Notes: a model not told the origin generated them from the letters alone. A stretch of 64,000 nt of DNA from Desulfopila_A sp964446655 (GCA_964446655.1 CAYUPL010000006.1:37026-101025), one strand, 5' to 3'; positions 9,035-18,483 are shown, counted from the stretch's first letter. A program made the numbers and translations.

Positions 9035-9946
9035 TCAACCGGTTGAGTTTGGTTTGCGATTGCGTTGCAACGAATAGAGAGGCATCAGCTGGACCATCAG
9101 TATGCCGCCAAGAATCAAAGAAGCCCCGAAAATTCTGCTGCTGCTCAGTCCTTCTCCCAGGAAGATGAAGCCGGCCAATGCGGCAAAAACGGTTTCTGAG
9201 CTGAGTAGAATAGCAGCATCGGAGGCAGTGCTGCAACGCTGGGCCACCACCTGGAAAGTAAAGGCTAGTCCCACGGAAAGAAATCCGGCATAGAAAATGC
9301 CGAAATAGGCGGCGTTGAAGTCGGCCAAGGTAGGTTGTTCCACTATAATACCGACAACCAGACCGGCAAATGAACAGACCAGAAACTGCACCACGGCGAC
9401 AACCAGAGGAGCCTGGGTACGTGTTGCCATGGCTCCCACAAGAAGAACATGGGCGGCCCAGAAGAAGGCACTGGAGATGACCCAGAGATCCCCGGCATTA
9501 AGGCTGACTGTCTGCGCCTCACTCATGATATAGGTGCCGATGAGGCAGGCAACGCTGGATGGCCAGACCGACCAGTGCACTCTGGTTTTGAGAAGGATAA
9601 AGGCAAACAGCGGTACCATGGGCACATACAAAGCGGTTAAAAAGCCGGCATTGGCCACGGAGGTATGAAAGATACCGACCTGTTGCAAAACGGCGGCGCA
9701 GAAAAGAGCAAGTCCGGTTATGATCATACCGCCCCAGTCCCGAGATGTTATTCCGTAAGGGGTTTTCTGTTTACGACGGTACTGGATATAGGCGAGCGGT
9801 GCAATGAGAAGAGCGCCCATGAAGAACCTGGATGAGGTGAACATGATTGCCCCCAGGTCTCCTGTTGCTACCTGTTGCACCACAAACGTAGACCCCCATA
9901 TCAGGGCGGTAAGGAGAAGGAGAAGGTTTGCTTGAAATCGAGTCAT
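9035..9946 (-). CDS. EamA/RhaT-type DMT permease
   Basis: 303 aa membrane protein with about ten hydrophobic segments in two repeats, each an EamA domain; the opening LLLLTALIWGSTFVVQQVA and the LGALYGxG-like second-half pattern are typical of the drug/metabolite transporter superfamily. Such proteins export amino acids, metabolites or drugs across the inner membrane; substrate cannot be assigned. It stands alone, 196 bp from the selenoprotein gene upstream. Confidence 0.85.
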   Translation of the reverse strand: MTRFQANLLLLLTALIWGSTFVVQQVATGDLGAIMFTSSRFFMGALLIAPLAYIQYRRKQKTPYGITSRDWGGMIITGLALFCAAVLQQVGIFHTSVANAGFLTALYVPMVPLFAFILLKTRVHWSVWPSSVACLIGTYIMSEAQTVSLNAGDLWVISSAFFWAAHVLLVGAMATRTQAPLVVAVVQFLVCSFAGLVVGIIVEQPTLADFNAAYFGIFYAGFLSVGLAFTFQVVAQRCSTASDAAILLSSETVFAALAGFIFLGEGLSSSRIFGASLILGGILMVQLMPLYSLQRNRKPNSTG

Positions 9947-10142
9947 TCTAAGTTGTTATTCCATGTCAGTGGCCCATTGTTATACGATGGTACTATCAGA
10001 CAGAGAGGAGATAAGAGACAATTGTACGGTGAATCATGCCGGCCAAACTGCAGTCTGGTGAATATACATCGGCCCGATCAGGGTGCAAGGAAAAAGTACT
10101 GCTATTGGCGGTGGTGTTGCAGGAGATAGGAGGTGCTGGACG

Positions 10143-10760
10143 CTATCCGTGTTGTTTTTGTGTAGCACCCGCAGCTTTGATGAAGCGGACAAGATCAGTA
10201 TAGGGTTGAGCACCGGTCATGGAAGAATCATTCACTATAAAAGTGGGAACAGCCGTAATACCTTTATTGCGAGAAAGTTGCCAGTCGGCAAGTACCCTGG
10301 AACTGAAAGATCGTTCTTCAAGGACCTTTTCTGCTTCGGTGGGGTCAAGAGCCGCTTGTTCGACAATGTGCAATAAAACCTTTTTCTTGGCCATGTTATG
10401 TCCTTCGGCAAAATAGGCATGGAAGGCAGCCATATGGAAGTCGTGACCTTTGTCTTTGGTTTCCGCCCAAAGGCCAAGCTCCTGAGCCAGTCTGCTGTTA
10501 TAGGTTTTTTTTCTCTCACCAAAGGGGAGCCCCAGGGATTGGGCAATCTGGTTGAGATGAGCGAACATCTGCACTACGTCGATGGTCGATCCGGCAAAGA
10601 GCTCCTCCAGTGATTTTCCCTCTTCCGGGGTTTCCGGATGAAGAGGAAAGGCTCGCCATTGAATCCGTATATTGTAATTTTCCGACAATTTTTCAGTACT
10701 CCCGGTAATGAAATAGCACCAGGGTCAGATATAGTCGGAAAAAATTTCAAGTGTGACCAT
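10143..10760 (-). CDS. Selenocysteine-containing DsbA/FrnE-family oxidoreductase (UPWC active site)
   Basis: Predicted 205 aa thiol-disulfide or selenol oxidoreductase of the cytoplasmic FrnE/2-hydroxychromene-2-carboxylate isomerase branch of DsbA-like thioredoxin folds. The annotated-looking frame begins at TTG 10688 and lacks the active site. Reading upstream in the same frame, through one TGA at 10725-10727, gives MVTLEIFSDYI-U-PWCYF, exactly the position where relatives have CPWCY. The start ATG 10760 has an AGAGGA Shine-Dalgarno eight bases upstream (about 10769-10774). A hairpin fitting bacterial SECIS rules follows the TGA. Downstream family features are intact (IQWRAFPLHPETP, AVPTFIV cis-Pro loop). 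No signal peptide, so cytoplasmic. The alternative, a chance nonsense mutation of the active-site Cys codon (TGC or TGT to TGA), is less likely because start, ribosome site and reading frame are all preserved. Confidence 0.85.
10691..10713 (-). promoter_or_regulatory. Predicted bacterial SECIS hairpin
   Basis: On the minus strand, 15-37 nt counted from the U of UGA, the RNA can fold as UUUCA paired with UGAAA, one U-C mismatch, UAC paired with GUA, and a five-base apical loop CGGGA. Published bacterial SECIS rules ask for an apical loop about 16-37 nt from UGA with a G in its first two bases and an upper stem of at least four pairs. The loop starts at nt 24 and meets the distance and G rules; the stem is 3+5 pairs. 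A competing stem CCC-GGU with ACC-GGG nearer the UGA is also possible. Confidence 0.7.
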
Positions 10761-10847
10761 GAGAGTGTCCTCTTTGCAGGAATTCAGCAATTCTTAAAAA
10801 AACAGTGGCCATAAAGAGGCCGTTGTCAATAGCTGTGAAAAAGATCA

Positions 10848-12215
10848 TTATCCGGCGGATAGATCGATATGCTGCTGAAAGAACTGGCGATATTCATCTT
10901 TTCTGTGGCCGGCATACAGGATAGTGCTGCGTTTTTGCCGGGCGATTTTCTCCAGGAAATCGAGCAGATTGTCTCGATTCTGTTGATCGAGACCCTGGGT
11001 CGGTTCGTCGAGTATCAACAACCGAGGCATCTTGATAAGGGCCCGGGCTATGAGGCAGAGTCGCTGTTCGGCGTAAGAGAGTCGCCGGAAGGGGAGTGCT
11101 GCTTTGTCTTGCAGTCCCGTCATGGTGAGCCATTGCAGGGCAAGGCCCTTCTGCCGAGGGCTGATCTGTCGATACACTCCGATGGAATCAAACAGTCCTG
11201 AGAGGACAACCTGCAAACTGCTTCCCGGTATGTAATGGTTGCGATGCAGATCCGGACTGACAATGCCCATATCTTTTTTCAGGTCCCAGATGGATTCGCC
11301 GCTGCCTCGCCGTTCACCGAAAATTTCGAGTGTGTTGCCGTAGCAGTTCTGGTTGTCACCGGTGATGATTTGTAGCAAGGTGGATTTCCCGCTTCCATTC
11401 GGACCTGTGATCAAGGTATGCTGATAGTTTTGTACTGACAATTGCAGGTTTTCGAAAATCAGCCGATCACCGTAACGGGCAAAACCATTGTGCAGCCGTA
11501 TCAGCATCACCTCTTCTCCTTCAGGCTCAAAAGCGGCGTGGTCGAGCTGAAATGCGGTGCTATTGTCACTGTTCCGATGTTCCTCCATCCGTTCCAGTAC
11601 CTCAAGGCGTAATCCCTGCAGCACGATGCGGCCCTGTTGGAAAAGGGCAAGATGGTTGCACCAGTAGGGGATATCATCCTGGTTATTGACACTTACGAGA
11701 ACCTGATGACCGTGTTCATGCAACCGGCTCAGGGTACGATCGAGTTCTCTGCATCCTTCGGTATCAAGGCCGTCATAGGGGTTTTCCATAACAAGCATGC
11801 CGGGGTTACGGGAGATACAGCCGATCAGCATCAGCTTTCTACTTTCACCGGAGGAGAGTTGCCGGTATCCCTTGTCGAGGCAATGGAGCAGGTTGAAATC
11901 CTGGAGAAGCGTTTTGTACTTTTCCGGACTTTTGATAAAGTCTCGCGCAGGTGTGCCGGGATCTACGCGGTCTTCATAATCGCTGTTGTCATTTCGCACC
12001 TCTTGTTCATAAATCTTCTGCTGGGAGGCAAAAGAGATTACAACCGGCTTGTCGCGATACGAGATTTCCTCCAGATGTGCAGGCAGGTCGGCCAGCAGGC
12101 TGATGAAATCACTTATGCCGGATCTGTTGGAGCCTTAGAGACACCATGCTTCACCTGGACCGGTTTCAAAATGATCGATTTGGAGGAGGTCGGTATGGTA
12201 ATTTTCGATACGCAT
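10848..12215 (-). pseudogene. ModF/PhrA-like tandem ABC ATPase interrupted by in-frame TAA
   Basis: Soluble protein with two fused ABC ATPase domains, like E. coli ModF (PhrA), a family of unclear role linked to molybdate operons. From ATG 12215 the frame reads 26 codons to AWCL, then TAA (12135-12137), then GSNRSGISDF, the position of the first Walker A loop. The frame is open afterwards to 10848. Domain 1 is also degenerate (Ile in place of the Walker A Lys) but keeps an ABC signature-like LSSGESRKL. Domain 2 is intact: GPNGSGKST, signature-like LSYAEQRL, Walker B LLILDEP. A gene caller would start at GTG 11999. It may be a pseudogene, or a shortened protein may be made from an internal start. 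TAA rules out selenocysteine and pyrrolysine. Confidence 0.75.
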
Positions 12216-12241
12216 AGATGTTCCGGTGCAGGCGAGCGTGA

Positions 12242-13315
12242 TCAGCTCAGGGCATACTTTGTTCTGATATTACGGGAAACCTGTCTGGTTAAAGACATAA
12301 CCTTCTCAGCATAGTCTGCTGATATGGACCCGGTGCCGCAGCTTGGTGTTATCAGGCTTTGATGCAGAACCTGTTCCATGGGAACCCCTATCGCAACAAG
12401 TTCTTTGGCCTGCGCTTCCCATTTGGCGGTGAGGGATGAACCGTCTTCCTGGTCGATTAATTCCGGGGCAGTGGGTACGATACCGCTTGCCAGTATGCCG
12501 CCTTTTTGAAAAAAAGCCTGGAGAAGTTCCGGGTAGAGCACAAATCTGTCGAAATACGAGTATGCATCAAAGCTCAGCAGATCGGCATTGGCCTCAAAAA
12601 GTATGGACCATTCCGTGTTGGCGCAGACATGCACCCCGGCCAGCGCTCCTTCACTCTGTACCGCTTCGAAAACCTCACCAAGGCAGTCCTTGATATCATC
12701 ATGGGAAATGGTGATATAGGCAGACGAACCAAAACCTGCCAGAGCGGGTTCATCAAAGACCATGAGAGTGCGGGGACAGATCTGCTTCATTTGCTGAATC
12801 TGCCATTTTGCTTTCAAAGCGAGCAGTTTGATGGTGGCGTCTCTGAGTTGATCGTTGTAAAAAACGGCACGATTATGCTGGTCAACCACTCCGGTGGCGA
12901 AGGTGAAGGGGCCGGTTGTCTGAGCTTTTAGACCCACGAGATTCTCCCTGATCCGGCTTGTGTGCTCAAGAAAATCAAAAAAACCTTTGGCTGTTGTCGT
13001 ACTTAAGGTAAACCGGCTCCCGTCAAGATCGGTACCACCTTCGACGATCATCAGATATTCTTCATAAAAGGCGAGGAATTCGGCATCAAATTGATCGCCC
13101 TCTCCATTGATGAAAAGCGTATCGTCACATTCATCAAGACCCGGCATTCCGGGAATGAACTGGCGGATCATGCCTTCTTCCTTATAAGAGGGGAGCTGCG
13201 GCCACAAAGGGATTTCCGGTGTATATTCCAGTATCATTTCCATGGCCCTGTCGTGACTGTCAATGGGAAGACTGCCGATAAGGAGCGGCAGACAATGTGC
13301 TTTGAATGTGTGCAT
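12242..13315 (-). CDS. Core MetE-like (cobalamin-independent methionine synthase C-terminal family) protein
   Basis: 357 aa protein of the UROD/MetE-like TIM-barrel family, about the size of the catalytic half of MetE alone. Putative zinc ligands are visible as His and Cys in HVCAN (about residue 228) and Cys in PSCGTGS near residue 330, the same arrangement as the MetE active-site metal. Short single-domain relatives are known as folate-independent methionine synthases or corrinoid-dependent methyltransferases; which applies here is not clear. ATG start with AAAGG nearby. It lies 26 bp upstream of the broken ModF-like gene, so the two may form an operon. It lacks the N-terminal folate-binding half of classical MetE. 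Confidence 0.75.
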   Translation of the reverse strand: MHTFKAHCLPLLIGSLPIDSHDRAMEMILEYTPEIPLWPQLPSYKEEGMIRQFIPGMPGLDECDDTLFINGEGDQFDAEFLAFYEEYLMIVEGGTDLDGSRFTLSTTTAKGFFDFLEHTSRIRENLVGLKAQTTGPFTFATGVVDQHNRAVFYNDQLRDATIKLLALKAKWQIQQMKQICPRTLMVFDEPALAGFGSSAYITISHDDIKDCLGEVFEAVQSEGALAGVHVCANTEWSILFEANADLLSFDAYSYFDRFVLYPELLQAFFQKGGILASGIVPTAPELIDQEDGSSLTAKWEAQAKELVAIGVPMEQVLHQSLITPSCGTGSISADYAEKVMSLTRQVSRNIRTKYALS

Positions 13316-13547
13316 AATAACCTTTTGTTGTATTGAACGGTGCGACGGCGCTACATAAAGCCGCCTGTTTGGGTGAATGGTGTTTGCTGTCGGTCTAATT
13401 CGGATTTCTCCCGGAGTGTAGATGATAACGAATTACCGGGAAAAAGTCTACAGTCAGCTTGATATCCTTACGCTGCACACTATACCGGTCATGAAGGCCA
13501 TGCGGTTGGGGCAGGTATCGGTACGGAAGTGCTTTTTCGTCGCTGTC

Positions 13548-14771
13548 TCATTGTTGAGGCTCCGTTTTCATGAGCAGAAACCCGCCCAGGCAGAGAAACT
13601 GAAGGAGCAGCATGATCCCGAACCCATAGGCAAATCCATCGTCGGACAACTGTCCATCAGCACTGACTGGCCACAGACTGATGACTGCCCCGATAAGCCA
13701 TTGTCCGATAAAAGCGGCGATAAAGACCAGCAGATTGATGGCGGTGGTTACCCGGCCGGAGAGCTCCACGGGGAAAGACCGGGTCAGGGAAGAATAGGCA
13801 ATGATGCCCGATGTGCCGAAAAAGCCAAAAGCCGGCCATAGGAAGCGACTCCATCCATCAGGGTTGCATATCAGCAACAACTGGACCACCATAAAAAGGC
13901 TCATGCCGCCCACCGCGGTTGTCTGAACGCTGATACCACGGTGAACGAGACGTTCCGTTACACTGCCAAGGGTAATGAATCCGGCAATCATGGCTACCGC
14001 AACCCATAATAATGTGTCGGCTACCGCAGTGCGGTCCAGTCCTGCCACATTGGCGAGCCATGGTCCGGCCCAGAGTCCCTGGATGGCAAGAAATGCCGCC
14101 TGCGACATGGTGGTCAGCGGTGCTGTTCGCCAGAACAGTCTGCTGGTAAAAACTTGACCGATGCCTTTGACCTGGCTGCGAAAGTTCTCCTTGCCGGGAG
14201 CGTTGGTCTTTTCGGGAACAACGACAAAGAGCAGGATGGCAGTCATTACGGTAACACCGGCAAGGATCATGAAGACAGTGCGCCAGTCGGTAAATTGCAG
14301 AGCTGTTTCCACTGGGGCCGTGGCGGCCAGTGCTCCCATGCCGCCTGCGGCCATCTGAAACCCATTGACCATGGGCCAGGTGTTGCGTGGAAACCAGAGA
14401 GTGAAGGCCTTAAAGGCGGCCATAAGGCAGGCTGATACGCCAAAACCAATGAAAGCCCGCCCCACCACTAAACCGGTAACGGTTTCCGCTCTGGCAAACA
14501 GGAAGGCGCCGAGACCGGCGAAAAGGAGCAGAAGGGCTTCTATTCTTCTTGGTCCATACCGATCAAGCAGGATGCCGAGCGGTAGCTGAAAGGAGGCAAA
14601 GGAGATAAAATAGACCGCTGTCAATAAACCAAGAGCAGATGGGCCAATGCCGATGTCGGCTAGCAAATCCGGGGCTATAACCGCATTGACGACACGATAG
14701 AGGTAAGAAAGGAAATAGCCGGCGGCAAAGGGAAAGAAAACCCGCAAGATGATGAAGAGGGGGGAACGCAT
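13548..14771 (-). CDS. MFS transporter
   Basis: 407 aa major facilitator with about 12 hydrophobic segments. The loop after TM2 has the MFS signature LGILLDRYGPRR; the N-terminus FPFAAGYFLSYLYRVVNAV resembles anion/nitrate or sugar-phosphate type carriers of the family, but the substrate is not determinable. It stands alone between the MetE-like gene and the divergent chemotaxis receptor. Confidence 0.85.
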   Translation of the reverse strand: MRSPLFIILRVFFPFAAGYFLSYLYRVVNAVIAPDLLADIGIGPSALGLLTAVYFISFASFQLPLGILLDRYGPRRIEALLLLFAGLGAFLFARAETVTGLVVGRAFIGFGVSACLMAAFKAFTLWFPRNTWPMVNGFQMAAGGMGALAATAPVETALQFTDWRTVFMILAGVTVMTAILLFVVVPEKTNAPGKENFRSQVKGIGQVFTSRLFWRTAPLTTMSQAAFLAIQGLWAGPWLANVAGLDRTAVADTLLWVAVAMIAGFITLGSVTERLVHRGISVQTTAVGGMSLFMVVQLLLICNPDGWSRFLWPAFGFFGTSGIIAYSSLTRSFPVELSGRVTTAINLLVFIAAFIGQWLIGAVISLWPVSADGQLSDDGFAYGFGIMLLLQFLCLGGFLLMKTEPQQ

Positions 14772-15126
14772 ACGACTACAGTGCCTCCGACAGAAAGGTT
14801 TTGATAACCAAAAGACCCCGATTGCTGCTGTGTACAGTGCTGTCTTCCTCTCATAACAAAAGGATCAATCAGTTGCAAGCATATGTTATTTTCTGGTATT
14901 TTTCCTCTGTCATATCCACCGTAGAAGCACCATTGTTCTCTTTTTCTGTTATTATGCAGGAAAGACTCTGCGGAAATATTGCCTGCTTTATTGACTGATA
15001 GCAAAAAAAATGGTTACTTCGAAAATAGAGCAATAAAAAACCTTTATGTTTGTTGCCTACTCTGCCGAAGTGTGTCCGGTGTCATGAAGCTTCTTGCTTT
15101 TTCGACCAATACCATGGAGATTGTCT
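14772..15126. other. Divergent intergenic region
   Basis: 355 bp between the leftward MFS gene and the rightward chemotaxis receptor, so it should hold both promoters. It is AT-rich around 14870-15060. I could not fix a convincing sigma-70 or sigma-28 promoter by eye. A short frame on each strand overlaps the MFS start and lacks any recognisable product. Confidence 0.5.
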
Positions 15127-17295
15127 ATGTTCTCGTCGCTCAAGGGATTTTTGCCTAACAAAGTAAAAACACAACTGCTTACGGTACTCGGCCTGCTGAT
15201 AACCCTGATGGTGGCTTTGCCCACTTTTTTTTCATATCAGCAAAAGCTCAACAGCACATCCAGGCAGTTGGAGGAAGAGCTTTTTACCGTCATCACTCAG
15301 GTTCGTCGACAACTGACCACAGATATGGCTGAGCAGCTTCGTCTGCTTGCCTATGCCGTGGCGGCTGTGCCGACAGTGCAGAGCAATCTCGACGGACGGT
15401 ATCGCCAGCCCCTGCAGAATCTCACAGCTCCTCTTTATGAAAATCTGCAGAAGGCTGTAGACTTGAATGTTTTCCATTTTCACCTGCCTCCGGCCACATC
15501 TTTCCTCCGCCTGCAGAAACCGGAGAAATATGGTGACGATCTTTCCAGTTTTCGCAAAACCGTACTCAGGGCCAATGAAAACCAGGAAGAGGCGGTCGGT
15601 ATTGAAAAAGGAGTTTCCGGAATTTCTCTGCGGGCAGTAGTGCCTGTCATATATCTGGGGAGAAAACATGTCGGTTCCGTGGAGTTTGGTGCTCCCATCA
15701 ACGATAAATTGGTGTCGAAACTCAAAGACTCCATTCGACGCGACATTTCCGTTATTGTGCCCGAAGGTGATGGCTTCAAATACCAGGCCAAAACACATGA
15801 TTTGTCGATTCCACAGAATAATTTTTCCTTTTTACGGGAAGTGATGGCAGATGACTCCATTAAAACGAAAAGAGTCAGTAAAGATGGTCGGGAGCTGCTC
15901 ACGGCCTATGTCTCAATCCCTGACTATTCCGGAGAAAAGGTGGGTGTTCTTGCCATTCCCACTGATATCGGGCCGGTGCTGGCTACTGCGAAAAAAGAGG
16001 CGTTATGGTCGGTGGCTATAGGTGTAGCGGCTCTCCTGGTTATCCAGATATTTATTTATATTCTTTTTGTCCGTTTGATTGACCGCCCTATCAAGAATTT
16101 CAATACTCTCCTTGAGTCTGTCAGTCGGGGTAATCTTGCCCGAAATGATACCGAATCCTCTGCTATCGCAATGGTAAACTGTTCCGAGCAGATGGGGTGC
16201 GGCAAACAAGATTGTTCCATGTATGGTAAAGAAGGCTATTGCTGGGAGGAGGCCGGTTCGGCAGCAGCCGATGTACAATGTCCCAAAATTCAGAGTGGCG
16301 AGTACCAGTCCTGCAGTGAGTGTAAAAAGGTCTTTCGCAAAGTGGTTCGCAATGAATTTACTGAGCTGGGGGCGTATCTCCATGCCTTTATCTCCAATAT
16401 ACGCAACCTGGTTCGTGATGTTAATGCAAACAGTACCAGCCTGAACACTTCTTCCCAGGGTCTGGCGGAAATTTCACAACGGATCGATCAAAGCTCCGAG
16501 GATTCCGCCGCCCGGGCCGATTCGGTCGCCGCTGCAGCCGAAGAGATGAGTTCGAATATGACATCGGTTGCCGCTGCAACAGAACAGGCGGCTGCCAATG
16601 TCAAGGTGATGAGCACGGCTACGGAAGAGATCAGCATGTCCGTTGATCAGATTCAGAATTCGACTCAGAGCGCCAAGAAGATTACCGGCGATGCCGTGGT
16701 TCAGGCTGCCGATATCTCTGAAAAGGTTGATATGCTGGGCAGTGCGGCGCAGGATATTGGTAACGTTACCGAAACCATAGCGGAAATCTCGGCCCAGACC
16801 AATCTTCTCGCTTTAAACGCCACCATTGAGGCGGCCCGAGCTGGTGAGGCCGGTAAAGGTTTTGCCGTTGTTGCCAATGAAATAAAAGATCTTGCCAAGC
16901 AGACCGCCGATGCCACCGGAGAAATCAAGGTTCGCATCGAGGGAATTCAGAGCTCCACCGAGGTTACCGTTCAGGGGATCAGGCAGATCTCTGGAATAAT
17001 AACCGAAATAGATGGAATTGTTTCAAGTATTTCGGTTTCATTGGATGAACAGAGCGCCACCATGGCGGAGTTGACCAGTAATATCATTCAGGCCGGGGAG
17101 GGGATCGGCGAGGTTTCCGAAAATGTGGCACAGAGTTCCACGGTATCGCAACAGATCTCATACGACATTTCCGAGGTCAATATGGCGGTACGGGAAATAT
17201 CCACCGGAACCCGCAATGTCGCCGAGAACGCGGAAGAGCTGCGCCAGCTGTCCCATTCATTACGAAAACTGATTGAAAAGTTCTCCGTTGATTAA
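15127..17295 (+). CDS. Methyl-accepting chemotaxis protein with cytoplasmic Cys cluster
   Basis: About 722 aa inner-membrane chemoreceptor. TM1 is near residues 15-36, followed by a periplasmic sensor of about 250 aa, TM2 near 287-310 and a HAMP-like linker. Between HAMP and the signalling domain lies a segment of about 60 residues with seven cysteines (15 kb coordinates 16180-16325; NC, GC, DC, YCW, QCP, SC, EC). The signalling hairpin contains the conserved tip (EISAQTNLLALNATIEAARAG) that contacts CheA and CheW. The longer frame begins at TTG 15094, but ATG 15127 has GGAG eight bases upstream and begins the natural N-terminus. The Cys cluster may bind metal or sense redox state (inference). 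Confidence 0.9.
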   Translation: MFSSLKGFLPNKVKTQLLTVLGLLITLMVALPTFFSYQQKLNSTSRQLEEELFTVITQVRRQLTTDMAEQLRLLAYAVAAVPTVQSNLDGRYRQPLQNLTAPLYENLQKAVDLNVFHFHLPPATSFLRLQKPEKYGDDLSSFRKTVLRANENQEEAVGIEKGVSGISLRAVVPVIYLGRKHVGSVEFGAPINDKLVSKLKDSIRRDISVIVPEGDGFKYQAKTHDLSIPQNNFSFLREVMADDSIKTKRVSKDGRELLTAYVSIPDYSGEKVGVLAIPTDIGPVLATAKKEALWSVAIGVAALLVIQIFIYILFVRLIDRPIKNFNTLLESVSRGNLARNDTESSAIAMVNCSEQMGCGKQDCSMYGKEGYCWEEAGSAAADVQCPKIQSGEYQSCSECKKVFRKVVRNEFTELGAYLHAFISNIRNLVRDVNANSTSLNTSSQGLAEISQRIDQSSEDSAARADSVAAAAEEMSSNMTSVAAATEQAAANVKVMSTATEEISMSVDQIQNSTQSAKKITGDAVVQAADISEKVDMLGSAAQDIGNVTETIAEISAQTNLLALNATIEAARAGEAGKGFAVVANEIKDLAKQTADATGEIKVRIEGIQSSTEVTVQGIRQISGIITEIDGIVSSISVSLDEQSATMAELTSNIIQAGEGIGEVSENVAQSSTVSQQISYDISEVNMAVREISTGTRNVAENAEELRQLSHSLRKLIEKFSVD

Positions 17296-17614
17296 ACGTT
17301 TTCCTGCTTGATTCACCAATGATTGAAGCCGCTTTTTGCTCTGGAAAAGGGTATAGAGGAGGGTAGGCAGTAAAAGGTGGAAATATGCGGAGCTGGAAGA
17401 ATTGTATGGAAAAACCGTTCAAAAGAAGATAGGTTGTTCGAGGAGAAAAAAGTCACCAACCCAGTTTCGCGGCAGCGCAACATCTATTAATCACGCGACG
17501 GATAACGACTGTACCGCCGAGCAGAAAAAAGACAGGATTTCTGTTGTTTTTGTGCAAAGATGGTGCTTTCGCTACTCGACGCCATGGCACAAATCAACAC
17601 TAAGGGAGGGATGT
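17296..17614. other. Intergenic region upstream of amino-acid ABC locus
   Basis: 319 bp after the chemoreceptor. The frame of the next gene is open through much of it from 17402 but shows no family similarity; the real start is ATG 17615 after GGGAGGG. A promoter for the ABC operon is expected here but was not resolved. Confidence 0.45.
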
Positions 17615-18442
17615 ATGAAAAGAGGCGTTCTGGTCTGGCTATCACTTTTATTGTTTGTCTATGCAGGATTTGCAACACCGGCGTTCAGTTCGGACATTGA
17701 ACTGTGGAAAAAGTCCACCTTGAATGAGATCATTGAACGAGGAGAGCTTCGGGTTGGCTTTGAAGCGGGGTATCTTCCTTTTGAAATGGCGGACAAAAAG
17801 GGCAACTTTATCGGTTTTGATATCGATATGGCTAAAGAAATGGCAAAAGCCATGAAGGTCAAGTTTGTCCCTGTCAATACGGCATGGGACGGTATTATCC
17901 CCGCGCTGATCACCAAAAAATTTGACATCCTTATCAGCGGCATGACCGTTACCCAGGAGCGCAATTTGGCCATCAACTTTGCGGATCCGTACATCATTGT
18001 CGGTCAGACAATTTTGCTCAACAAAAAGCATGAAGGAAAAGTTACTTCTTATAAAGATCTGAATGATCCCAGTTTCACTGTTACATCTAAACTCGGCACC
18101 ACCGGTGAACAGGCCATCAAACGTTTAATGCCGAAAGCGAACTATAAGAGCTACGAGGTCGAAAGCGAAGCCGCTCTTGAAGTTCTCAACGACAAGGCCG
18201 ATGCAACGGTTTATGACCTGCCGTTCTGTGCAACATTCATGGCACAGCAAGGAGAAGGCAAATTGATTTTTCTCGACGAGCCGTTTACCTTTGAGCCGCT
18301 GGCCTGGGCAATACGCAAAGGTGATCCGGATTTTCTCAATTGGTTGAATAACTTTCTGCGCCAGATGAAAAATGACGGTCGGTATGACGTGATTTATAAA
18401 AAATGGATCAGCAGTACCGATTGGATCAAGGAAATAGAATAA
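17615..18442 (+). CDS. Polar amino-acid ABC transporter substrate-binding protein
   Basis: About 275 aa periplasmic binding protein of the SBP_bac_3 family (HisJ/GlnH type). Signal peptide of about 25 residues ending FATPAFSSD. Family features: RGELRVGFEAGYLPFEM, IGFDIDMAKEMAK, FDILISGMTVTQERN. ATG 17615 is preferred over the longer frame because of the GGGAGGG site at 17604-17610 and the signal peptide. First gene of an operon with a permease and an ATPase. Substrate is a polar or acidic amino acid by family; not further resolvable. A GC-rich hairpin separates it from the permease. Confidence 0.9.
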   Translation: MKRGVLVWLSLLLFVYAGFATPAFSSDIELWKKSTLNEIIERGELRVGFEAGYLPFEMADKKGNFIGFDIDMAKEMAKAMKVKFVPVNTAWDGIIPALITKKFDILISGMTVTQERNLAINFADPYIIVGQTILLNKKHEGKVTSYKDLNDPSFTVTSKLGTTGEQAIKRLMPKANYKSYEVESEAALEVLNDKADATVYDLPFCATFMAQQGEGKLIFLDEPFTFEPLAWAIRKGDPDFLNWLNNFLRQMKNDGRYDVIYKKWISSTDWIKEIE

Positions 18443-18483
18443 CGAATTGCTGCATATCGAGAGAAATGGAGTGAAAATATCAG

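Noticed and set aside
12135..12137. Recoding of the stop in the ModF-like gene
   Set aside because: The codon is TAA, which is not used for selenocysteine or pyrrolysine.
13422..13841. 139-residue plus-strand frame
   Set aside because: Mostly antisense to the MFS gene and without a recognisable product.
17581..17610. Sigma-54 promoter at TGGCAC near 17585
   Set aside because: The TTGC element at the correct distance is missing.
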